Origin: Hymenobacter sp. YIM 151500-1 | GTDB taxonomy: Bacteria > Bacteroidota > Bacteroidia > Cytophagales > Hymenobacteraceae | Direction: 5' to 3' | Assembly (NCBI RefSeq): GCF_025979885.1 | Contig: NZ_CP110139.1 | Location: 2,480,001-2,544,000, forward strand | Length of the DNA: 64,000 nucleotides | In this document: positions 36,566 to 43,998 of the stretch, piece after piece | Position numbering within the stretch: the first letter of the stretch is position 1 | Layout: each line of letters starts with the position of its first letter | Translations under genes and position numbers: made by a program | The notes under the pieces: generated by a model | What the model saw: the letters and a program-made list of their open reading frames with translations, nothing else | The model's database searches: none | Told to the model about the DNA's origin: nothing

Positions 36566-36740
36566 GGGGTGACAAGTGACAGGTAACACGTCTGTCATGC
36601 TGAGCTTGCCGAAGCATCTCTCCCGCTTCGTTGCTGGTTGATTAGAGTTAGCCAGCGGTAGAGATGCTTCGACTGCGCTCAGCATGACGTTCTTCCTGTC
36701 ACCTGTTACCTGTCACCTACCACTTGTCACCCGTCACCTC
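36566..36740. repeat. Nested palindrome: GTGACAGGTAAC-word arms around a GAAGCATCTCT repeat
   Basis: The left arm (GGGTGACAAGTGACAGGTAA) and right arm (CACCTGTTACCTGTCACC, ACTTGTCACCCGTCACC) are inverted and built from short tandem words. Between them sits a full GAAGCATCTCT-family palindrome (36593-36689: TGTCATGCTGAGC ... GCTCAGCATGACG). No gene is present. Confidence 0.8.
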
Positions 36741-36834
36741 TTCCCTTCATCTCCTCATCACTTCTCCTTACCTTCACTCCTCGAAACCCTAACCCGGTGC
36801 GGCACCCACCCGGCCGTGCCCCCAATGCCTCCCC

Positions 36835-37923
36835 ATGGCTGACCATACCACCCTCACCGGCCTACGCGCCGGCGTGCTGTACGGCGACGAAGTGCAGCAG
36901 CTTTTCGACTACGCCAAGGCGAACCACTTCGCTTTGCCCGCCGTGAACGTGACGGGCACCGACACGGTAAATGCCGTGCTGGAGGCCGCCCGCGAAGTAA
37001 ACTCGCCGGTTATCATTCAGTTCTCGAACGGCGGGGCGCAGTTTTTTGCCGGCAAAGGTGTGCCCAACGACCAGCAGCAGGCCAGCATTGCCGGAGCCAT
37101 TTCGGGGGCCCAGCACGTGCACCTCATGGCCGAGCTGTACGGCGTGCCCGTGGTGCTGCACACCGACCACGCCGCCAAGAAGCTGCTGCCCTGGATTGAC
37201 GGCCTGCTCGAAGCCGGCGAGAAGTTCTTCGCCGAGCACGGTAAGCCCCTGTACTCCTCGCACATGCTCGACCTGTCGGAGGAGCCCATCGAGGAAAACA
37301 TCGAAATCTGCAAGGAGTACCTGGCCCGCATGGACAAGCTGGGCATGACCCTGGAAATCGAGCTGGGCGTAACCGGCGGCGAGGAAGACGGCGTAGACAA
37401 CTCCGACGTGGACTCCAGCAAGCTCTATACCCAGCCCTCGGAAGTAGCCTACGCCTATGAAGAGCTAAGCAAAATCAGCCACCGGTTCACGGTAGCCGCG
37501 GCCTTCGGCAACGTGCACGGCGTGTACAAGCCCGGCAACGTGAAGCTGCAACCTGTCATCTTGAAAAACTCCCAGGAATACGTGCGCGAGAAGTTCAGCC
37601 TGACCGACGAGCGGCCCATCAACTTCGTGTTCCACGGCGGCTCGGGCTCCTCGCAGGAGGAAATCCGTGAGGCCATCGGCTACGGCGCCATCAAGATGAA
37701 CATCGACACCGACTTGCAGTGGGCGTTTTGGGACGGTATTAAGAACTACTACCAGAAAAACGAAGCCTTCCTGCAAAGCCAGATCGGCAACCCCACCGGC
37801 GAGGATGCGCCCAACAAGAAGTACTACGACCCCCGCGTGTGGCTGCGCGAAGGCGAGAAAACCTTCGTCGCCCGCCTCAAGCAGGCTTTCGAGGACCTGA
37901 ACGCCGTAAACCGCCGGCCGTAG
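36835..37923 (+). CDS. fbaA: Class II fructose-bisphosphate aldolase
   Basis: 362 residues, the usual size for class IIA enzymes. The zinc/catalytic motif is VVLHTDHAAKK (catalytic Asp111, zinc His112). Also seen are LGVTGGEEDGVDN, the zinc His region AAFGNVHGVYKPGN and the phosphate-binding FHGGSGSS. It cleaves fructose 1,6-bisphosphate to dihydroxyacetone phosphate and glyceraldehyde 3-phosphate in glycolysis and gluconeogenesis. It ends with a strong terminator. Its place after the fructokinase-containing locus may be functional, but it is a core gene, probably with its own promoter. Confidence 0.96.
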   Translation: MADHTTLTGLRAGVLYGDEVQQLFDYAKANHFALPAVNVTGTDTVNAVLEAAREVNSPVIIQFSNGGAQFFAGKGVPNDQQQASIAGAISGAQHVHLMAELYGVPVVLHTDHAAKKLLPWIDGLLEAGEKFFAEHGKPLYSSHMLDLSEEPIEENIEICKEYLARMDKLGMTLEIELGVTGGEEDGVDNSDVDSSKLYTQPSEVAYAYEELSKISHRFTVAAAFGNVHGVYKPGNVKLQPVILKNSQEYVREKFSLTDERPINFVFHGGSGSSQEEIREAIGYGAIKMNIDTDLQWAFWDGIKNYYQKNEAFLQSQIGNPTGEDAPNKKYYDPRVWLREGEKTFVARLKQAFEDLNAVNRRP

Positions 37924-37943
37924 TCCTCCTACCTTACAGCATG

Positions 37944-37980
37944 AAAAAGCCCCGCATTCGGTTGAAAGCGGGGCTTTTTT
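37944..37980 (+). terminator. Intrinsic terminator of the aldolase gene
   Basis: AAAAAGCCCCGC and GCGGGGCTTTTTT form a strong stem with a T tract, about 20 nt after the stop. Confidence 0.9.
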
Positions 37981-38066
37981 CTGTGCAGATGAGGAGTCAT
38001 CTCATCCGCGTAAGCAAAGCACAACTTACCGGCTTGCATGAGTTGGTAGATTCATTTGCTGAATCA

Positions 38067-38738
38067 TTACGCGTAAGCTACCCACCCCCGAAAGGTAAAC
38101 CCGGCGTAGAACAGACTGACGTCCGAGAAGCCGACTTCCCGCAGCAGCTTCTCGTCCTGTTCAGGGGAAAGCACCGGCAGTTGAGCACCTATGGCGGTAC
38201 GCGCGCTATTTGCCTTTGCCCGCTCGACGCCGGAGGCAACGGCAAAGGCGGCATAACGTGCCAGCCATATCTCCCGCTCATCCTCGCTCTGCGGAAAACT
38301 GTGGTGGGCAACTACAAAAGGAGCACCAGGCTTCAGCCGACGTAAGACTTCCCGCAAGGTGCGGCGCCGTTCTTCCAAGGCCAGGAAGTGTAGAGTAAGC
38401 AGGCAGGTCGCCGCGTCGAATGGTCCTTCCGGCGCCGTCTCAATATACCCCTCGTGTAGACGCACGCGGGAGGCGAGTGGGCCGAGCGTTGCCTTAGCCA
38501 GCCGTAGCATTTCGGCGGCGGGGTCGACTCCATCAAATTGCCAGCCCGGCTGGCCCTCGGCGAAGGCTTTAAGCTCCAACCCGCCGCCCGCGCCCAGAAC
38601 CAGCACTCGCGCATCAGCCGGGCTGCGCTCGGCAAGCAAAAGTAGCGTCATGCGATGCAGATCAGCGAAGCCCGGCACAAGCCGAGGTGGTCCTTCGGCG
38701 TAACGAGCTACCGCTAGGGGGTCAGAAAAGGGGAGCAT
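38067..38738 (-). CDS. Class I SAM-dependent methyltransferase
   Basis: 223 residues. The SAM-binding motif I is VLVLGAGGGLELKAFAE, with the acidic residue of motif II in FDGVDPAAEML. FDAATCLLTLHFLALEERRRTL and LRRLKPGAPFVVAHHSFPQ correspond to motifs IV-VI, and the C-terminal part (LLREVGFSDVSLFYAGFTFRGW) is typical of small-molecule methyltransferases of the Methyltransf_25 kind. The substrate cannot be told. It stands alone on the minus strand, convergent with the aldolase gene. Confidence 0.88.
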   Translation of the reverse strand: MLPFSDPLAVARYAEGPPRLVPGFADLHRMTLLLLAERSPADARVLVLGAGGGLELKAFAEGQPGWQFDGVDPAAEMLRLAKATLGPLASRVRLHEGYIETAPEGPFDAATCLLTLHFLALEERRRTLREVLRRLKPGAPFVVAHHSFPQSEDEREIWLARYAAFAVASGVERAKANSARTAIGAQLPVLSPEQDEKLLREVGFSDVSLFYAGFTFRGWVAYA

Positions 38739-38812
38739 CCGGTTAATGTGGAGTCAAGGCCAGTGTGTATTCTAGGGCAAAGCTAGCCCCGCTCTACTGG
38801 GCCAAACGACTT

Positions 38813-39808
38813 CTACGAGCGGCTAGCAGTGGCTTTTGCTTCTTCTGGCTCTAAATCCCGCGGGGCGTAGCCGTAGGGGTTCTGGGGGTCCTTGCCGGCC
38901 CGCCACAGCACGTAGAGGCCCATGAACACCAGCGGAATACTGAGCAGCTGACCCATGTTCAGGCTCATGCCTTTCTCAAAATCTACTTGCTCTTCTTTCA
39001 GAAACTCGACCAGAAAGCGGAAGGAAAACAGCAGCACCACGAATAGCCCGAACAGCTGTCCGCGCGGGGTGCGCTCCTTGGTGCGGTTCCACATGGAGTA
39101 CAGCAGAACAAACAGGAAGACGCAGAACAGCGACTCGTAAATCTGGGTGGGGTGGCGCGGCACGGCTACTTCGGAACCGGGCGCTACGGCGGAGCCGGCG
39201 GGCTGGGTCTGCACGCTGATGGAGCCATCGGCTTCGCGCTGGCGCTGCACCAGCACCGAGCCAGCCGGCACCGGCTGGTCGGGGCGGGCCTGGACGAGGT
39301 GCTCGGTGTCGCGGGGGAAGACAAAGGCCCAGGGTACATCGGTGGGCCGGCCCACAATTTCGGAGTTCATCAGGTTGCCCAGCCGAATCAGGGCCCCACC
39401 CACGGCTACCACCAGCACGATGCGGTCCAGGGTCCAGAGCACGTCGAACTTATTGTTGCGGCTGAACAGCCACACGGCGAAGATGATGCCGATGGTAGCG
39501 CCGTGCGAGGCCAGCCCGCCCTGCCATATTTTGAAAATATCCAGCAGGTTGTCTTTGTACTGGGCCCAATCGTAGAAAAACACGTGCCCCAGCCGCGCCC
39601 CCAGCACCGTGCCCAGCAGCATGTAGATGGTAATAACATCCACCCAGCGCGGCGACACCTTCTCGGACCGGTAGATGTGGCTCAGAATGAACGTGCCCAC
39701 CACGAAGCCCGACATAAACAGCAGCCCGTACCAACGCAGCGTAAACGGCCCCAGCTCGGCGATAATAGGATTGGCGTTCCAGGTGATGGAGGAAAGAAAC
39801 GAAAGCAT
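38813..39808 (-). CDS. lgt: Prolipoprotein diacylglyceryl transferase
   Basis: 331 residues. Seven membrane helices and the Lgt signatures are visible: LRWYGLLFMSGF, GARLGHVFFYD, WQGGLASHGATIG, IRLGNLMNSEIVGRPTD and HPTQIYESL. Lgt transfers diacylglycerol from phosphatidylglycerol to the lipobox Cys of prelipoproteins, the first step of lipoprotein maturation at the inner membrane. About 40 residues between TEHLVQARPDQPVPAGS and EVAVPRHPTQ are longer than in the E. coli enzyme and read as a hydrophilic insert. Several lipoproteins in this window (SusD, the DUF4142 protein, the protein at 35656) would be clients. Confidence 0.96.
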   Translation of the reverse strand: MLSFLSSITWNANPIIAELGPFTLRWYGLLFMSGFVVGTFILSHIYRSEKVSPRWVDVITIYMLLGTVLGARLGHVFFYDWAQYKDNLLDIFKIWQGGLASHGATIGIIFAVWLFSRNNKFDVLWTLDRIVLVVAVGGALIRLGNLMNSEIVGRPTDVPWAFVFPRDTEHLVQARPDQPVPAGSVLVQRQREADGSISVQTQPAGSAVAPGSEVAVPRHPTQIYESLFCVFLFVLLYSMWNRTKERTPRGQLFGLFVVLLFSFRFLVEFLKEEQVDFEKGMSLNMGQLLSIPLVFMGLYVLWRAGKDPQNPYGYAPRDLEPEEAKATASRS

Positions 39809-39876
39809 GGAGGTATGTGCAGGATGGATGGGTAAAGGTACTCAGACATTCAACTTACGCCTTGGCGGACGATGCT

Positions 39877-39923
39877 GCCACCGAGGCACCACGCCGGCAG
39901 TGGCTGCGCGGTGCCTCGGTGGC
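39877..39923 (-). terminator. Hairpin terminator of the sigma factor operon
   Basis: GCCACCGAGGCACC and GGTGCCTCGGTGGC form a perfect 14-bp stem just after the stop of the minus-strand gene at 39930. Confidence 0.7.
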
Positions 39924-39929
39924 AACCAA

Positions 39930-40238
39930 TCAGCGAACGGGGAAGGGAATAGGCTGGTCTGTAGGAGAGGATGGGGGATGATGAGCAGGCTCTGCGGAGT
40001 GCGCCACGGCACCGTCGCCGCTAAGCAGCAGGATTATCCCCAGCATAACGGCATAGGTGGGCCAGCGCAGCCACGTGTGCAACGGGTGGTGCACCACGGC
40101 TGCCTCACTGGCCAGCCGGGCGCGCACCCGATTGTAAAAAAACGGGCGGAGTGGGGTGTCTTGTTGAGCACGCCATTGGCGCAGCAGGTCTTCCCATTCG
40201 TCGTCGTCGGCAGTGGGGCGGGTAGCGGAATCAGGCAT
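39930..40238 (-). CDS. Small single-pass membrane protein, possible anti-sigma partner
   Basis: 102 residues. A soluble N-terminal part (MPDSATRPTADDDEWEDLLRQW) is followed by one membrane helix (TYAVMLGIILLLSGDGAVA) and a Pro/His-rich tail. Its start overlaps the stop of the ECF sigma factor gene by 8 nt, so the two are translated together. Small membrane proteins coupled to ECF sigma factors are often anti-sigma factors. This one lacks a recognisable zinc-finger (HxxxCxxC) motif, so that role is inference only. Confidence 0.7.
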   Translation of the reverse strand: MPDSATRPTADDDEWEDLLRQWRAQQDTPLRPFFYNRVRARLASEAAVVHHPLHTWLRWPTYAVMLGIILLLSGDGAVAHSAEPAHHPPSSPTDQPIPFPVR

Positions 40239-40863
40239 GGCGCAGCGGAAGAATAAGGTGGTGACGAAGGGTTTTGCGGGCGCGAAACAACAAGGATTCC
40301 ACGGCCGACACCGTAGTGTTGAGCACGGCCGCTATTTCCTCATAGCTCAGTTCCTGCTCGTGGCGCAACGTAAACGCCACCTGCTGCTGGTCGGGTAACC
40401 GGGCAATGTGCTCGAGTAAAAGCGCCAGCCGCTGCTGCCCTTCCAGTTGCGCCTGCGGATGCGCATGGTCCGTTGGCTCGTGCAGTACCTGGTTGTCGAA
40501 GCCCAGCAGGCTGGTAAAGTAAGCGAAGCGCTTCTGCGCCCTGGCCCGCTGCCGGTGTTTCAGGGCCCGCGAAGTAGCCAACCGATACAGCCAGGTACTT
40601 AGCGCCGCCTCACCCCGAAACCTGCCAATCGTCTGATAGACTTCCACAAAAACTTCCTGCGCCACGTCTTCGGCCTCCTCCGGCGACCGTAGCAGAGCCA
40701 GCACCGTGCGGTAAATACAATTTTGGTAGCGCTCCACCAGAATGCGAAACGCGGCCTCACTGCCCTGTTGCAACTGCGCCACCAACTCGGCATCGGCAAA
40801 AGCAGCGCCGTATTGCGCAGGAGGCAGGACGCCGTGAGCAGTAGGCAGCGGAAGTGTGTACAC
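40231..40863 (-). CDS. ECF-type RNA polymerase sigma factor
   Basis: 210 residues with a GTG start (no in-frame ATG precedes region 2). Region 2 is AAFRILVERYQNCIYRTVLALL...EEAEDVAQEVFVEVYQTIGRFRGEAALSTWLYRLATSRAL; region 4 is LPDQQQVAFTLRHEQELSYEEIAAVLNTTVSAVESLLFRARKTLR. Region 3 is missing, as expected for the ECF (group 4) type. It directs polymerase to a small regulon, perhaps envelope stress. The overlapping small membrane protein gene downstream may control it. Confidence 0.94.
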   Translation of the reverse strand: MYTLPLPTAHGVLPPAQYGAAFADAELVAQLQQGSEAAFRILVERYQNCIYRTVLALLRSPEEAEDVAQEVFVEVYQTIGRFRGEAALSTWLYRLATSRALKHRQRARAQKRFAYFTSLLGFDNQVLHEPTDHAHPQAQLEGQQRLALLLEHIARLPDQQQVAFTLRHEQELSYEEIAAVLNTTVSAVESLLFRARKTLRHHLILPLRHA

Positions 40864-40998
40864 CAGCGAAGCGGAACTGAAGAATGAAAACGATACCTGC
40901 TCAGTGCCCCGCCTTTCCCCGCGGCTACTGAGGTTACATCTGCTTAGGCCTAATTAGCGCGTAAAACTTGCGCCCACGCTTTTATATTTCTTTTAGCA

Positions 40999-41183
40999 AA
41001 CCCCAGTTGCGGAGTAGCCGCGTAGCGGCTGAAGGGTTGTAGTACGGCGAGCGGAAAAGGCCTTCGCGCCGCGTAGCGGTGCCAGAAACGGCTGGGGCAC
41101 TCTGGCACCGCTACGCGGCGCGGGCGGCGCAGCGGGGTCGAGCTACAACCCTTCAGCCGCTACGCGGCTCCGCAACTGGGGTT
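40999..41183. repeat. Long nested palindrome upstream of the ECF sigma gene
   Basis: The outer arms (AACCCCAGTTGCGGAGTAGC..., 40999-41042, and its near-exact inverse at 41143-41183) are about 41-44 bp. Inside lies a second pair, GCGCCGCGTAGCGGTGCCAG and CTGGCACCGCTACGCGGCGC. Words of the GCCGCGTAGCGGC kind recur in both. No coding sequence is present in the 400-nt gap. Confidence 0.9.
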
Positions 41184-41263
41184 AGCAAGTTGCCTTACAC
41201 GTACTCGATCGACAAGTAAAGCATAGCCTTCTTGCCGCAGCTCAGCTATACGCTACTAAGGCC

Positions 41264-43198
41264 CTACAGCCCATTCAGCTCCTCCGTAAACCCACCACTT
41301 AAAATAGGGAAACGCAGCCAGGAACGCGGGTCCACGTTGTAGTCGTCGAGGTGAAAGGCGGGGGCGTACCGTTCGCGCTTCCACTGGTTGCGGCTCCAGA
41401 GGCTGTAGAAGCGCTTCACATAGGTTTTCAGCAGCTCCGGGTCGGTGGCGGAGTTTTCCTCTTGCAGCACATTGAGTACCTGGCGGGGGCTGAACCGGTC
41501 GTAGAAGGCCAGCCGCTCGATGCGGTTGAGGATGACGTAGGGCATTAGGTCCCGCTCGTCGGTTTGCTTGTCTTCCAAGGGGCGCAGCTCGGCGGTGGGT
41601 TGCAGGCCGTTCACGAAGCGCAGGGCCGGGTAGTTCAGCTCGGTTTCGGCCCAGCGCAGCCACTGCTTCACGAAGTCCTTGTCCACACCAGCAATGGGCG
41701 AGATGGAGCCGGCCGTGTCGCCGTCCATGGTGCAGTAGCCCACGGAGGCCTCCGAGCGGTTGGAGGTGGTGATGAGCAGACAGTTCTGCACGTTGGCCAG
41801 CAGCCAGATGCCGGGAGCCCGCACCCGCGCCTGAATATTTTGCAGGGCCAGGTCGTCGGTCTGCCAGGTCAGCGGCCGGGCCAGGGCCTGTTCAATCTTA
41901 CCCACGTAGCCCGTCACTTCCTCGTCAATGCCCCAGTTGAAGAACATGGCCCCAATGGAATCCGCCAACTCTTTAGCCGAGGTATAGGTGTCGTCGGAGG
42001 AGTTGACCGTGCCCTGGTAGGCGCAGGTGAGCAGGCGGGCAGTAAGCTGTTGGTTTACGGTTTTCTGTTGTTGGCTGGGGTCCGACAACGAGGCGTCTTT
42101 CGGGCCGGGCTGCTGCTGGTCGGGCACGGGTGTGGCGGGACCGGCCAGCTGGGTTATGTCATCGGCGGTGAAGCAGCCGGTGCGGCGCATGAACTCGGCC
42201 GTGCCCAGCTCGGCGCAGCCCAGGCGTACCATTTCGGCCACGGCCACGGCGCACATGCAGGAGTCGGCGCCGCCGCTCAAGCTAAGCACGAAGCCCCGGC
42301 TGCGGGCCTTGCGCAGGTAGTCGAACAAGGCCAAGCTCAGGGCCTGGTTCAGCTCCCGCAGCTCGTCGGGGGCAGGCAGGGGCTGGATTTCCTCGGCCCG
42401 CACCTGCTCCTGCGTGAAGTCTACATCCACGCACTCCATGTCCACTTCCTTGAAGCTCATGAGCTGGTTGCGCAAGAGCAGGTGGCCGTTGCGGGCCACC
42501 AGGATTTCGCCATCGTAGATCATGCGGCCGGCCTCGTTGCCGAGCAGGTTGGCGTAGAGGTAGGTGCATTGGAAATTGCGCGAGGCGTTGAGCACCAGCT
42601 TGTAGCGCACGTCGGTTTTGCTCATGGCAAAGTGCGAGGCCGACGGATTCACAATCAAATCTACCCGCCCGCGCAGGCGGCAGGCAGGCCGCACGTCATC
42701 GGGCCGCCAGGCATCTTCGCAGATTTCAAACCCGAACTTCACCCCACGGTGCTCGAATATCAGGTCCCCCAGGGTCCACTCCTCCCCTTCCCACTGCACC
42801 ATAGTGGTTTCGCCGGCCGGCCAGGGGTGGAAGAAGCGGGGCTCGTAGTGCACTCCGTCGTTGGCCAGAAACTGCTTGGCCGCGAAGCCCAGAATCTGCC
42901 CGTCGCGCAGCACGGCCGCCGTGTTGTAGGTGCGGTGGTTCAGCCGCACTGGCAGGCCCACCACCACACAAATTCCCTCGGTCCAGGGCCTTACCTGCTG
43001 CAAGTGCGCCAGCGCCGACTCCGGCAGCCAGTCGCTCAAAAATAGGTCTTCGCAGCCGTAGCCGGTGAGGCACAGCTCCGGCAGGCACAGCAGCTCCACA
43101 CCGGCAGCCTTGGCCTGCTCAATGGCTTCGCGGATGGTCCGCAGGTTGTGGGTCCAGTCAATGGGAATTTGGTTGAGGGCAGCGCCGGCTATTCGCAT
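41264..43198 (-). CDS. nadE: Glutamine-dependent NAD+ synthetase
   Basis: 644 residues. The N-terminal nitrilase-type glutaminase domain has the triad Glu41 (LPEL), Lys108 (AAKQF) and Cys160 (FEICEDAW). The C-terminal synthetase domain has the ATP-pyrophosphatase loop SLSGGADS (306-313) and later NRSEASVGYCTMDGD. It makes NAD+ from deamido-NAD+, ATP and glutamine-derived ammonia, channelled between the two domains, in the cytoplasm. The two-domain length is typical for glutamine-dependent NadE. It is preceded by a very strong hairpin at 43275. Confidence 0.97.
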   Translation of the reverse strand: MRIAGAALNQIPIDWTHNLRTIREAIEQAKAAGVELLCLPELCLTGYGCEDLFLSDWLPESALAHLQQVRPWTEGICVVVGLPVRLNHRTYNTAAVLRDGQILGFAAKQFLANDGVHYEPRFFHPWPAGETTMVQWEGEEWTLGDLIFEHRGVKFGFEICEDAWRPDDVRPACRLRGRVDLIVNPSASHFAMSKTDVRYKLVLNASRNFQCTYLYANLLGNEAGRMIYDGEILVARNGHLLLRNQLMSFKEVDMECVDVDFTQEQVRAEEIQPLPAPDELRELNQALSLALFDYLRKARSRGFVLSLSGGADSCMCAVAVAEMVRLGCAELGTAEFMRRTGCFTADDITQLAGPATPVPDQQQPGPKDASLSDPSQQQKTVNQQLTARLLTCAYQGTVNSSDDTYTSAKELADSIGAMFFNWGIDEEVTGYVGKIEQALARPLTWQTDDLALQNIQARVRAPGIWLLANVQNCLLITTSNRSEASVGYCTMDGDTAGSISPIAGVDKDFVKQWLRWAETELNYPALRFVNGLQPTAELRPLEDKQTDERDLMPYVILNRIERLAFYDRFSPRQVLNVLQEENSATDPELLKTYVKRFYSLWSRNQWKRERYAPAFHLDDYNVDPRSWLRFPILSGGFTEELNGL

Positions 43199-43274
43199 GG
43201 GTAAGGAGGAGTTTACGTCTGCAAAACAACTCCATTTCCCCGGATTGGGTTGCCGTCAGTTACGTTTCGTGAAA

Positions 43275-43327
43275 AGCCACGTCACCCGCGAATCTCATCT
43301 TTGATGAAATTCGCGGGTGACGTGGCT
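43275..43327 (-). terminator. Near-perfect hairpin between two minus-strand genes
   Basis: AGCCACGTCACCCGCGAAT and ATTCGCGGGTGACGTGGCT pair exactly over 19 bp. The stem continues with TCATC/GATGA to a TTT loop, about 25 bp in all. It follows the small gene at 43353 and precedes nadE. It lacks a T tract, so it may be a terminator, a processing site or another mobile palindrome. Confidence 0.65.
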
Positions 43328-43352
43328 GTGCAGTGAGAAAGTGACAGCCAAG

Positions 43353-43574
43353 CTACCCGGCTTCCTCTTCCTCAGACGGCTTCACTTCACCATTCTTGAT
43401 ACGCTCAACAACACTGTTGACTACCTGCTCATACTCCTGCTCAGAAGAAAAAAGGTCAGGTTCAAGCCGTAAAGGATTCAGGTTAAGCTGAATTTCGCCG
43501 CGCCGATAGGCTGCTTTTAGTTGGCGCAGTTCCTCTTGTTGTTCAGTAACAGTGCGTTTTAGTAGCTGGCTCAT
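43353..43574 (-). CDS. Small hypothetical protein, coiled-coil-like
   Basis: 73 residues (MSQLLKRTVTEQQEELRQLK...), strongly helical and charged, ending in an acidic tail (KPSEEEEAG). LLKRTVTEQQEELRQLKAAY has heptad character. I do not recognise a family. It follows the hypothetical at 43617 at 42 nt on the same strand, and both are clearly less GC-rich than the core genes around them. It may be an accessory protein gained by transfer. Confidence 0.55.
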   Translation of the reverse strand: MSQLLKRTVTEQQEELRQLKAAYRRGEIQLNLNPLRLEPDLFSSEQEYEQVVNSVVERIKNGEVKPSEEEEAG

Positions 43575-43616
43575 TGAAAAAGCAAGATGGGTTACTTGCT
43601 AGGGGAAGCACCCCTG

Positions 43617-43994
43617 TTACCTATATTTCTTAACAGACTTGTCCCAAAATTTCACTGTACCTATACAATCGGCATAAAAATCCTGCCCGTTTTCGTTAGT
43701 AAATACGCCTTCCACCTCAATCCACTCTGTACTATCTCGCTTGCTGTATTCTCGTTTACTGTTTAGTAAATAACAGGAGGAAGATACTTCTTCAGCATCC
43801 AGTTGGCCCTTCAGTACCCGCTCAATCTTCCATATGCAGCGGTATTCGTCGCAATCCTCATTGCTGGAGCGCATAATGACCACTACTCTTTTCTCAACCC
43901 GTTGCCATTTTTCATACGCATAGAAAAGGGCGCCCAATCCGAAAATGAACAGTATGAAAAACAACAGTACGCGGAGACAACCTTTCATAGGCAT
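43617..43994 (-). CDS. Hypothetical protein with one N-terminal membrane helix
   Basis: 125 residues; ATG 43988 (MKGCLRVLL) is an alternative start two codons in. One hydrophobic helix (VLLFFILFIFGLGALFYAY) anchors a small extracytoplasmic domain with four cysteines (DCDEYRCIW, SSSCYL, YADCIG) that could form disulfides. It is distinctly AT-rich against the neighbouring rnc and nadE genes. I recognise no family. It begins 5 nt after the rnc stop on the same strand, so it is read from the acpP-fabF-rnc transcript. Confidence 0.65.
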   Translation of the reverse strand: MPMKGCLRVLLFFILFIFGLGALFYAYEKWQRVEKRVVVIMRSSNEDCDEYRCIWKIERVLKGQLDAEEVSSSCYLLNSKREYSKRDSTEWIEVEGVFTNENGQDFYADCIGTVKFWDKSVKKYR

Positions 43995-43998
43995 CAGC

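Noticed and set aside
39930..40238. Calling the small membrane protein a classical zinc anti-sigma factor
   Set aside because: No HxxxCxxC motif is present; only gene order supports an anti-sigma role, so the call was kept tentative.
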